Assembly: GCA_051439365.1 (NCBI GenBank)
Contig: JBFRWC010000077.1
Coordinates: 1 to 7,208, forward strand
Direction: 5' to 3'
Length of the DNA: 7,208 nt
Source: JAAHGY01 sp051439365
GTDB taxonomy: Bacteria > Cyanobacteriota > Cyanobacteriia > CAKZMO01
Position 1 is the stretch's first letter. Each line of letters begins with the position of its first letter. A model generated the notes under the pieces. It saw nothing but the letters and a program-made list of their open reading frames with translations. It was not told where the DNA came from and did no database searches. Position numbers and translations under genes: made by a program. This document shows positions 1 through 6,090 of the stretch, one piece after another.

Positions 1-308
1 GCAAGCCAAGCTTCATAATTTGAAAAACGAGCGCCATGGAAATACATGCCACTCAACCAAACGAACACCACAGCCAAGTGGCCAAAGTGAGCGCTGAAGA
101 TTTTACGAGATATATCTTCTAGGTCGCTTGTATGACTATCAAAATCGTGAGCGTCAGCATGAAGATTCCAAATCCAAGTGGTGGTTTTTGGTCCCTTCGC
201 AAGGGTACGGTCAAAGTGTCCAGGCTTAGCCCACTTCTCAAAGGAAGTAGGAGTTGGATCACGATCGACGGTAATCTCTGCTTTCCGCTCCCGTGGGGTA
301 GTTGTCAT
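1..308 (-). CDS. psaA: Photosystem I P700 chlorophyll a apoprotein A1 (PsaA), N-terminal part
   Basis: PsaA is one of the two large thylakoid-membrane proteins that form the photosystem I core and carry P700 and most antenna chlorophyll. Translating the minus strand from the ATG at 308-306 gives MTTTPRERKAEITVDRDPTP, then stretches typical of PsaA: FEKWAKPGHFDRTLAKGPKT, TTWIWNLHADAHDFDSHTSD, LEDISRKIFSAHFGHLAVVF and WLSGMYFHGARFSNYEAWL. The last part covers the start of the first transmembrane helix and includes conserved His residues known as chlorophyll ligands in the family. About 102 codons are present out of roughly 750; the rest lies beyond the left edge. The start is supported by an AGGAG ribosome binding site nine bases upstream. 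In cyanobacteria psaB usually follows psaA, which would place it further left. No frameshift or unusual residue is seen. Confidence 0.98.
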   Translation of the reverse strand, partial: MTTTPRERKAEITVDRDPTPTSFEKWAKPGHFDRTLAKGPKTTTWIWNLHADAHDFDSHTSDLEDISRKIFSAHFGHLAVVFVWLSGMYFHGARFSNYEAWL

Positions 309-317
309 TTAGAGACT

Positions 318-322
318 CTCCT
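318..322 (-). promoter_or_regulatory. Ribosome binding site of psaA
   Basis: On the minus strand AGGAG (inside a GA-rich tract) lies nine bases before the psaA ATG at 308. It is a near-ideal Shine-Dalgarno sequence and fixes the start codon. Confidence 0.8.
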
Positions 323-427
323 CTCTCTTAGACAGGAACGAATTTAATCCAAACCGTTGCAACCTTAGCGCTGCCTACATAGTCGAGAAGCCTTGAGCGT
401 GTCCAGGCTAATGGATGTAACCGAAAA

Positions 428-589
428 GATAACGGCAATGAGTCCAAAGTTAAGACTTCTCATAAACCTGTGTCCCAATTGAATCAATTGCAACTGGTCA
501 GATAACCAGCTACGGCCTTGGAGAAGCGCGGGACACACTTGCCACTAATGTCGGGCAGGCGCACATGCTCATCGGATGAGCATGTTTTT
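428..589 (+). ncRNA. Candidate structured small RNA, antisense to the psaA leader
   Basis: The plus strand can fold as follows. An 8-bp closing stem pairs TGTGTCCC (469-476) with GGGACACA (530-537). It encloses AATTG/CAATT (477-481 with 485-489) and CTGGT/ACCAG (494-498 with 505-509). A 6-bp stem CTTGCC/GGCAGG (538-543 with 554-559) follows, with one U-G pair that the opposite strand could not form. A perfect 10-bp hairpin with a T run closes the element at 563-589. A weak promoter, TTGAGC (393-398), 17 bases, TGTAAC (416-421), would start transcription near 428 and give an RNA of about 160 nt. The 5' end is a guess. I do not recognise the family. The alternative is that these repeats belong to the minus-strand psaA leader, where the terminal hairpin would sit near the 5' end. 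Confidence 0.33.
563..589 (+). terminator. Rho-independent terminator-like hairpin in plus orientation
   Basis: The arms ACATGCTCAT (563-572) and ATGAGCATGT (576-585) pair perfectly over 10 bp around a CGG loop. A run of five T ends at 589, its first T shared with the stem. The T run lies only on the plus side; on the minus strand the hairpin is preceded by A residues, so it would not act as a terminator for psaA. No plus-strand protein gene precedes it, which suggests a short non-coding transcript or a barrier to read-through. It could instead be a 5' stabilising hairpin of the psaA mRNA. Confidence 0.5.
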
Positions 590-618
590 CAGTGCTACCA
601 AGGTTTGGTCTTCTGAGC

Positions 619-646
619 ATTATAGTGCTGTATCTTGCATTGTCTT
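619..646 (-). promoter_or_regulatory. Candidate psaA promoter (proximal)
   Basis: On the minus strand AAGACA (646-641), a 16-base spacer and a perfect TATAAT (624-619) form a sigma-70-type promoter. Transcription would start near 612 and give a psaA leader of about 300 nt. Cyanobacterial psaA genes are known for long leaders and more than one start site, so this is plausible. The -35 box matches only four of six positions. Confidence 0.45.
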
Positions 647-772
647 GACACTGTTTAACAATAATTCAAACTCTAGAAACCCTTGTCTTGGTTGGATTTC
701 AGCTTTTTGCATAGGTGAACAGCAGAATTCTCATAGATAAAACTTTATGAATCTATATTCAAGTATTTGACG

Positions 773-802
773 ACTATAAACACTGGAATCACCTCTGGGC
801 AA
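773..802 (-). promoter_or_regulatory. Candidate psaA promoter (distal)
   Basis: On the minus strand TTGCCC (802-797), an 18-base spacer and TATAGT (778-773, five of six matches) form a second promoter candidate, with a start near 766 and a leader of roughly 460 nt. It lies between the proximal promoter and the HLR1-like site. AT-rich DNA yields such matches by chance, so confidence is low. Confidence 0.28.
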
Positions 803-857
803 GTGTTTGAGGAGAAATAGATCTGTGGGAAATTGGCCCTGTCTTGGCGCAACAAAT

Positions 858-875
858 ATTGTTTACTTATGTAAC
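858..875 (-). promoter_or_regulatory. HLR1-like site (possible RpaB binding site) upstream of psaA
   Basis: Read on the minus strand the site is GTTACATA, two bases (AG), then TAAACAAT. The known HLR1 consensus is two direct copies of (G/T)TTACA(T/A)(T/A) separated by two bases. The first copy matches 8 of 8 and the second 6 of 8. HLR1 is bound by the response regulator RpaB, which controls photosystem I genes according to light. The location upstream of psaA fits, although it is about 100 bp above the distal promoter candidate and 250 bp above the proximal one. It also forms an imperfect dyad (GTTTAC/GTAAC), so another protein is possible. Confidence 0.42.
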
Positions 876-933
876 AAAGTGGCTTCTAGGGTAAAAGTAC
901 TCATGAAATTCCGAAAACTGGGGTTTGGTGTGT

Positions 934-942
934 TGGGATAAT
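934..942 (+). promoter_or_regulatory. Candidate extended -10 box for the lipoprotein gene
   Basis: TG-G-GATAAT reads as an extended -10 element (TGn plus five of six matches to TATAAT) on the plus strand. No convincing -35 box lies 16-18 bases upstream. A start near 949 would give a leader of about 175 nt that includes a HIP1 octamer and the small ORF at 1005-1088. Confidence 0.22.
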
Positions 943-1004
943 CTGAGGTGTTCAGGCGATCGCCCCCATCGTGGATCAACGCTCCTCAGTCGAATCCCCA
1001 GCCA

Positions 1005-1088
1005 ATGAAATATGAATTTTTAAGCGACTCAATTGCTGCACGGGAGCAACTGCTGGTAGGTTGGCAGAGATATTGGGTCGCCAAATAG
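1005..1088 (+). CDS. Possible 27-residue small ORF upstream of the lipoprotein gene
   Basis: ATG at 1005 opens a frame MKYEFLSDSIAAREQLLVGW plus QRYWVAK, ending at TAG 1088, which is 35 bases before the lipoprotein GTG. The same frame stays open upstream to a GTG at 948 (46 codons in all). No ribosome binding site precedes the ATG, the peptide has no membrane segment, and I do not recognise it. It may be a leader peptide, a gene remnant or chance. Confidence 0.14.
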   Translation: MKYEFLSDSIAAREQLLVGWQRYWVAK

Positions 1089-1109
1089 AGAGTACAGGTA
1101 TAGATGTTT

Positions 1110-1114
1110 AGGAG
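1110..1114 (+). promoter_or_regulatory. Ribosome binding site of the lipoprotein gene
   Basis: AGGAG lies nine bases before the GTG at 1124. It supports this non-ATG start; the in-frame TAG at 1109-1111 excludes any start further upstream. Confidence 0.75.
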
Positions 1115-1123
1115 TGTAAGGTT

Positions 1124-2302
1124 GTGTTAAGAGCTTGGCATTCTTGGCAGGGGTGGACACGGTTTTTGGGCATGGGCATGGTGGTTATAGTCCTGGGTCT
1201 GGCCGGGTGTGGGGGGCGATCGCTCGATACGATGGTCCCGCCCCCAAAGATCTCCGAAGTGGCTCCCCCCCAAGTAATTCAGGCACTCTCAACGATTCTG
1301 GCTGATACTACGCCTCAGGTGGATATTGTGGCTCCACTGCCGGATGTTGTCCTCAACCAAGATGAAGTAGCCGTCCAATTCCAAGTGGAAGGGATGACCA
1401 TCTTCCAGGATGAAACCTTGGGCCTTGGTCCCCATCTGGATGTTTTGCTTGATAACCAGTTTTATCAGTCGGTTTACGATTTAACAGAACCACTGATGAT
1501 GACGGATCTGTCCCCTGGCACCCATACGCTTCGGGCGATCGCCACCTTACCTTGGCAAGAGAGCTTCAAGACCCCATCGGCTCAAGCTCAAATCACGTTC
1601 CATGTCTTTGCCAAAACCCCAGCGATGACTCCCGAGGCGGACCTGCCTGTCTTGACCTATCACCAACCCACAGGCGACTACGGGGCCGAGCCGATCTTGC
1701 TAGATTATGTGTTGCAGCCAGGGATCGTTCGTCGATCTAAGGCTGAGTCGAACATTGTGGCGATCGCACCTGAAACGGCCACTTGGCAAGTTCGGGCCAC
1801 TGTGAACGGTGAGTCTTTTAGTTTTGACCTGCTGGAGCCAATCTATTTGAAAGGCTTTGAAGTGGGCAAAAACTGGGTGCAGCTTGAGCTATTGGACGAA
1901 GAGGGTAATCCAATTGATAGCTTGTTCAACAACACCGTTCGCCTGATTAATTATCAGCCTGGCGGGGAGGACACATTATCCCAATTGATGCGTGATGTCG
2001 TCACCCTTGATCAGGTGGCTGGCATGATTGATCCAGATTACCAAGACGTAACTCCAGAGTCAGAGGCACCATCACCTGATGAGTCATTGAATACTCAGGT
2101 AGATGAAGATACCCATGAGCCAGAGAATGACCTCGATCAGGCTGACTCCCCAAGTGATGAAGCCTTGGCCCCGGAGGAGACTGAGACTGAAGCCGTGCAG
2201 CCTGATATCCCTGTTGAGCCTGGTATGGAAAATCCCGATTCAGTTGTCCTGGAGGAATCGGAGAACTCTGAGAATAGTGCAATGGATGGGTTTGAGGTTT
2301 GA
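1124..2302 (+). CDS. Secreted lipoprotein of unknown function with acidic C-terminal tail
   Basis: This protein of 392 residues starts at GTG, with a good AGGAG site. Residues 1-28 are a lipoprotein signal peptide: basic and Trp-rich start, hydrophobic stretch FLGMGMVVIVLGLAG, then the lipobox LAGC with Cys29 as the expected lipidated residue. The mature part has two regions that look beta-rich. One is at about 64-165, with GPHLDVLLDN and LSPGTHTLRAIA, a pattern reminiscent of small Ig-like or DUF4399-type modules. The other is at about 175-278, with TWQVRATVNGESFSF and LEPIYLKGFEVGKNWVQLEL. Residues 303-392 are a low-complexity D/E/P/S tail with about 31 acidic and no Lys or Arg residues. 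It probably sits on the periplasmic face of a membrane, and the tail could bind cations or a basic partner. Function is not known. It converges on the cyclase gene and is probably transcribed alone. Confidence 0.85.
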   Translation: MLRAWHSWQGWTRFLGMGMVVIVLGLAGCGGRSLDTMVPPPKISEVAPPQVIQALSTILADTTPQVDIVAPLPDVVLNQDEVAVQFQVEGMTIFQDETLGLGPHLDVLLDNQFYQSVYDLTEPLMMTDLSPGTHTLRAIATLPWQESFKTPSAQAQITFHVFAKTPAMTPEADLPVLTYHQPTGDYGAEPILLDYVLQPGIVRRSKAESNIVAIAPETATWQVRATVNGESFSFDLLEPIYLKGFEVGKNWVQLELLDEEGNPIDSLFNNTVRLINYQPGGEDTLSQLMRDVVTLDQVAGMIDPDYQDVTPESEAPSPDESLNTQVDEDTHEPENDLDQADSPSDEALAPEETETEAVQPDIPVEPGMENPDSVVLEESENSENSAMDGFEV

Positions 2303-2326
2303 GAGGGGCGATCGCCCCTCTCAAAC
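2297..2326. repeat. Perfect 30-bp palindrome centred on HIP1, overlapping a stop codon
   Basis: The left arm GTTTGAGAGGGGCGA (2297-2311) is the exact reverse complement of the right arm (2312-2326), with no spacer. The centre is the HIP1 octamer GCGATCGC (2308-2315). The last sense codon and the TGA (2300-2302) of the lipoprotein gene lie in the left arm. In either transcript it would form a very stable GC-rich hairpin. It sits between two convergent genes, where a bidirectional terminator or mRNA 3' protector would be expected, but no T run follows on either strand. Confidence 0.85.
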
Positions 2327-2329
2327 ACT

Positions 2330-2373
2330 CCCCAATGGCCACTGATTTTGTTCTGTGGCGACGTTCATTGGGG
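2330..2373. repeat. Inverted repeat in the convergent spacer
   Basis: CCCCAATG (2330-2337) and CATTGGGG (2366-2373) are perfect 8-bp inverted copies separated by 28 bases. With the adjacent 30-bp palindrome they fill most of the 94-bp gap between the two converging genes. They may form a second 3' stem for the cyclase or lipoprotein transcript. Confidence 0.5.
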
Positions 2374-2396
2374 CTAGCTGTGTTAAGCCAGGAGAA

Positions 2397-5300
2397 TCAA
2401 GGCTTTGAGCCTTTGAGCCAATAGGTTGTCATTTGCCCCTTCCCTTTGACCTCAATTGTCCCTCGTTTTTCTAGGCAATAATCATCCTTGAGCAGTTTAT
2501 ATACTGCCGTGGTGACTTGAATCCCACCGCTATCCCCTTTTGCTTCCATACGGCTGGCCACATTCACCGTGTCCCCCCAAAGGTCATAGATAAACTTACG
2601 GATGCCAATGACTCCGGCCACGACCGGACCGGTATGAATCCCAATGCGTAGTTGGAACGGTTGGCCATCGTTGCGCTTAAACTCACCAATACGAGCTTGC
2701 ATCGCCAGAGCCATGTTGGCGATCGCCGTCGCATGATTGGCCATCGGCGTGGGCAATCCTCCCACCACCATATAGGCATCCCCAATGGTTTTAATTTTTT
2801 CCAACCCGTAGCAATCGGCTAAATGGTCGAACAGGGAGAAAATGTGGTTAAGTTGCTTCACCAGTTCATGGGGGGGGACACAAGCCGCTAAGCTGGTAAA
2901 GTTCACAATATCGGCAAATAGAACCGTCACTTGCTCAAAGCGGTTAGCGATCATCTCCCCTGGTTGTTGCTTCAGTTCTTCGGCAATCACCTCCGGCAGA
3001 ACATTCAACAATAATTTCTCTGACTTCTCCTGTTCTGCCTGAAGTGCTAGTTCCGCCTGTTTGCGCACCGTAATATCTTGCACAATCCCTTCGTAATGGT
3101 GAACTCCCCCCATCTCATCCTCAACCATCCGCGCATTTTCAGAAATCCAAATGATCTCACCATTACGCCGTTGAATTTGAGATTCAAACTGGGCCACCAC
3201 ACCATCATGCTCCAGTAATTGACTAAACTGTTGGCGGCGATCGGCCTCAACATAAAGCTTACTGACATCTCCCACTTCTTGCAGCAGTTCCTGCAATGAG
3301 TCATAGCCATACATCTTTAAGAGGGCTGGATTTGCACTCAAACAGTAGCCATCGGGTGTGGTTTGAAAAATCCCGTCGGTGGCATTCTCAACAATTCCTC
3401 GGTATTTTGCCTCGGTTTCCCGCAGCACAGACTCCGCCAGCTTTTGTTGGGTAATATCCCTGGCAACCCAAATGACTTTATTATCTGGCAGCGGTGAAAT
3501 CGTTGCTGAAAACCATGCGTCTGGGCCTCTGGCGGCGACGACCGTGGACTCTGTAGCCTGAGGGTCACCGGAGTGATCGTTAACGACTTGAATCGGCAGG
3601 GTATAGTCCAACGTGATGGTTTGGTTACTGTTGAGAGCACGCTGAATCGTAATCATAAACAGTGTAGCTTGCTCTGACGGCAACACGTCGTAGACCGACT
3701 TCCCGGTTCGGTCCAGATGGGGACTGTAGAGCAGCTCAGAGCTGGTGTCTAGAATTTTTTGGTAGCGGCCTTGGGCATCAAACACCGCAATATAATCAGT
3801 CATGGCTGAGAACAAAGCCCGTAGCTCAGCTTCCGAGGTCCGTAAAGCTTGCTCCACTTGCTGCCGTTCAGACACCTCTTCCACCAGGCGTTGATTCAAC
3901 ACTTGCAACCCACGGGTTCGCTCTTCTACCTTGGAAGCCAACTCATTTTTAGCTTGTTCTAGCGCCGCTAACGCATTCTTTCGGGCTGTAATATCTTTGA
4001 CAGTGCCTTCAAAACAAAGGATTTGGCCGCTATCATCCCGAATCGCCCGAGCATTTTCAGAGATCCAGATGAGATGTCCGTCTTTGCGATAGACCTGGGA
4101 CTCGAAACACAAGACTTCACCATTCTGTTCAATTTGGCGGATGAACTCATCTTGGCGATCCTGCTCGACATAAAGCTGTTTCCGAATGCTAGTCAGGTTT
4201 TTCTTCAAATCTTCAACAGAGCTGTAGCCATAAATCCGGGCGAGGGCAGGGTTAGCGCTGATGTAGTATCCTTTAGGGGACGATTGGAAAATCCCGTCTG
4301 CGGCACTGTTGAAGATGCTCCGGTAGCGACTTTCCGCTTCTTGAAGGTCTTTTTCAGCTTGCTTGCGTTGGGTAATATCGATGCCGACGGAAAATACGGC
4401 ATTTTGCTCATTGTATTTCTGGGCCATAATGAGGAAATCTCGCCGTTCCCCGTTAACAATGGCAGAAATTTCGCGACTCCCGTCTGCGGTAGGATCATTA
4501 AAAATATCTTGAATGAACTCGACGAAATCAGGGCTAGTGTGGAGAAATCCAATGTCTTGGCCAATAAAGGCTTCGATAGGAAGGTTGAATAGTTTGGCGA
4601 GATGGCGGTTCACTCCCAGGTATTTTAAGTCGGCGCTAATCCAAGAGACAATCCCTGGAACCGCATCTAATGCCGCCTGTAATTTGTCTTTCGCTAGGCG
4701 CAGTTCCCGCTCCGCTTGCTCCTTGGCAGTGACATCAATCCCCACAGCAAAGGCCGCTTGGCGATCGCCCTCGTCCCGATACTTTTGCACCACAATCAGA
4801 TAGTTGCGCTGCTGACCCTTAACATTGGCTTGAAATTCATGGACTCCTTCTTCATCCGGGGATTGAAAAAACTGCTCAATAAAAGTGTTGAATTTAGAAC
4901 TCGCATTGAGAAATCCAATATCTTGGCCCACAAACTCTTCAGGCTCCCGACCAAACATCGCTGCAAGTTGGCGGTTAACGCCGAGATAGCGCAAGTCTGA
5001 ACTAATCCAGGACACAATTCCTGGAATCGTCTCCAAAATGGCCTCAAATTGATGTTGGGTGGTGTGGAGCGCGTCCTCAGCCTGCCGTCGTCCGGCTACT
5101 TCCGCAATCACATCGTCATTGGAAGCCCGCAAGGCATCAGTGCGTTCATTCAACTGGAACGTCAGATCTTCAATGGTTTTTCGATAGTGGGTCACGTCTA
5201 AAACGCTGCCCTCGTAATAGGCCGTATCATGAGCCATATCCCGGACCACCCGAGCACTCACGCACAGCCAGATGATTTCACCATCTTGACGATAGGCGCG

Positions 5301-5726
5301 ATATTCAAAGTTTTCGACGCTGCCGTGGGTATCAATCAGTTGGATAAAGCGATCGCGCTCATTGGAATCGGCATAAACCTGATGCCGGATATCCGTGACC
5401 CGATCCATCAAATCCATCGGAGAGTCGTAACCCAACAAGCGGGCGTAGGCCAGATTAGCGGATAAATAACGTCCGGCAGGGGTGGTTTGGAAAAAGCCCA
5501 ACGCCGCGTAATCAATCGTTTCACGATAGCGTTGTACGGCTTTGTGAAGCACTCGCCGAGTCCCATAATAGCCATTGTTGGATTGCTCCAGTTCAGCGAC
5601 TCGCTGGCGCAACATGGCCAACTCTGAACAAAGCTCCTCCTTTGATTTGGTTGCATCGATCGGGTTCAAGGAACCATCCCTCCCAGGATATTCACCTGAT
5701 GTTGCTGCCTGAATACCAATTACCAT
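2397..5726 (-). CDS. Class III adenylate cyclase with six PAS domains
   Basis: This soluble cyclase of 1109 residues makes cAMP from ATP under control of PAS sensors. No signal peptide or membrane segment is seen. A short coiled coil (about 27-50) is followed by PAS1 (66-185), PAS2 (225-340), PAS3 (348-460), PAS4 (466-585), PAS5 (632-762) and PAS6 (773-892). A helical linker (902-930, LLLNVLPEVIAEEL) leads to the catalytic domain (931-1105). In the catalytic domain Asp939 (FADIVNF) and Asp983 (TIGDAYM) are the metal ligands. Lys979 (EKIKTIGD) and Asp1048 (YDLWGD) are the adenine-selecting pair, which in guanylate cyclases is Glu and Cys. Asn1055 and Arg1059 (VNVASRM) stabilise the transition state. 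All are present, so a homodimer should be active. PAS2/3 and PAS1/4/6 are two sets of internal duplicates. The ATG at 5726 has only a weak AAAGGG site eight bases upstream. The nature of the signals is unknown. Confidence 0.95.
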   Translation of the reverse strand: MVIGIQAATSGEYPGRDGSLNPIDATKSKEELCSELAMLRQRVAELEQSNNGYYGTRRVLHKAVQRYRETIDYAALGFFQTTPAGRYLSANLAYARLLGYDSPMDLMDRVTDIRHQVYADSNERDRFIQLIDTHGSVENFEYRAYRQDGEIIWLCVSARVVRDMAHDTAYYEGSVLDVTHYRKTIEDLTFQLNERTDALRASNDDVIAEVAGRRQAEDALHTTQHQFEAILETIPGIVSWISSDLRYLGVNRQLAAMFGREPEEFVGQDIGFLNASSKFNTFIEQFFQSPDEEGVHEFQANVKGQQRNYLIVVQKYRDEGDRQAAFAVGIDVTAKEQAERELRLAKDKLQAALDAVPGIVSWISADLKYLGVNRHLAKLFNLPIEAFIGQDIGFLHTSPDFVEFIQDIFNDPTADGSREISAIVNGERRDFLIMAQKYNEQNAVFSVGIDITQRKQAEKDLQEAESRYRSIFNSAADGIFQSSPKGYYISANPALARIYGYSSVEDLKKNLTSIRKQLYVEQDRQDEFIRQIEQNGEVLCFESQVYRKDGHLIWISENARAIRDDSGQILCFEGTVKDITARKNALAALEQAKNELASKVEERTRGLQVLNQRLVEEVSERQQVEQALRTSEAELRALFSAMTDYIAVFDAQGRYQKILDTSSELLYSPHLDRTGKSVYDVLPSEQATLFMITIQRALNSNQTITLDYTLPIQVVNDHSGDPQATESTVVAARGPDAWFSATISPLPDNKVIWVARDITQQKLAESVLRETEAKYRGIVENATDGIFQTTPDGYCLSANPALLKMYGYDSLQELLQEVGDVSKLYVEADRRQQFSQLLEHDGVVAQFESQIQRRNGEIIWISENARMVEDEMGGVHHYEGIVQDITVRKQAELALQAEQEKSEKLLLNVLPEVIAEELKQQPGEMIANRFEQVTVLFADIVNFTSLAACVPPHELVKQLNHIFSLFDHLADCYGLEKIKTIGDAYMVVGGLPTPMANHATAIANMALAMQARIGEFKRNDGQPFQLRIGIHTGPVVAGVIGIRKFIYDLWGDTVNVASRMEAKGDSGGIQVTTAVYKLLKDDYCLEKRGTIEVKGKGQMTTYWLKGSKP

Positions 5727-5838
5727 TGAGAACGCCCTTTACTGGTTACAACTATGCATAAACCTGATGCATTCACTCTTCAACGGTAGACACACCCAAA
5801 CCGCACACCTTCACCCAAAAATCACTAAATTAGTCACT

Positions 5839-5860
5839 TTTTCAGTATTTATACTGAAAA
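5839..5860 (-). promoter_or_regulatory. Perfect dyad overlapping a candidate cyclase promoter
   Basis: TTTTCAGTAT (5839-5848) and ATACTGAAAA (5851-5860) are perfect 10-bp inverted arms around TT. On the minus strand the centre reads TATAAA (5853-5848), a possible -10 box with TTGGCT 15 bases upstream, which is a short spacer. A start near 5841 would give a cyclase leader of about 115 nt. A dimeric regulator bound here would cover the -10 region, suggesting repression. It matches neither the CRP (TGTGA-N6-TCACA) nor the NtcA (GTA-N8-TAC) consensus. Confidence 0.4.
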
Positions 5861-5984
5861 GCACATCAAGCCAACGTGCAAATTAACAACAGCCGTTGGG
5901 AACATTTTTGACGTTGATCCCAGTTCGCCTTTGCCGAAACTGCCCCTGCGCTCAAAAAGGTTTGATCGGCGATACAGCATCCTG

Positions 5985-5999
5985 AGACTTGTCAAGTCT
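5985..5999. repeat. Short perfect dyad AGACTTG-T-CAAGTCT
   Basis: Seven-base arms flank a single T. It is symmetrical enough to be a protein binding site, but it lies about 260 bp upstream of the cyclase start and 570 bp upstream of hemC, and no promoter box is tied to it. Confidence 0.35.
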
Positions 6000-6073
6000 A
6001 GACTCATGACGGTAAGCTCACTGGCCCGTAGAAACCAAGGATATCGAGAAATTCAAAAGATGACCCTGTATGT

Positions 6074-6090
6074 AGTCTGTGATACAGACT
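6074..6090. repeat. Short perfect hairpin AGTCTGT-GAT-ACAGACT
   Basis: Seven-base arms flank GAT. It overlaps a GTA-N8-TAC string (6072-6085), the NtcA core, but no -10 box lies at the NtcA spacing on either strand. No T run follows, so it is not a terminator. Confidence 0.35.

Larger units (their letters stand above)
309..1123. other. Divergent intergenic region between psaA and the lipoprotein gene
   Basis: These 815 bases separate psaA (leftward) from the lipoprotein gene (rightward) and contain no substantial open reading frame. The psaA-proximal part (about 428-589) is rich in inverted repeats and ends in a terminator-like hairpin. The middle (619-880) is AT-rich and holds the best psaA promoter candidates and an HLR1-like site. 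The right part (930-1123) holds a possible extended -10 box, a HIP1 octamer at 956-963, a 27-codon ORF and the lipoprotein ribosome binding site. No tRNA or other recognisable RNA gene was found. Confidence 0.7.

Noticed and set aside
132..347. Plus-strand ORF of 71 codons
   Set aside because: It is the antisense shadow of psaA, whose minus-strand translation is unmistakable.
985..1003. GTCGAATCCCC string resembling a tRNA T-loop
   Set aside because: The flanking bases do not pair as a T-stem, and no acceptor stem or anticodon arm can be built upstream.
1099..1104. TATAGA as -10 box of the lipoprotein gene
   Set aside because: Transcription would begin on top of the AGGAG ribosome binding site at 1110-1114, leaving no usable leader.
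4023..4592. Plus-strand ORF of 189 codons inside the cyclase gene
   Set aside because: It is antisense to the PAS3-PAS4 coding region, has no ribosome binding site or known motif, and is best explained as a shadow of the conserved minus-strand frame.
6072..6085. GTA-N8-TAC string matching the NtcA core
   Set aside because: No TAN3T -10 box lies 22-23 bases away on either strand, and one such match is expected by chance in a few kilobases.
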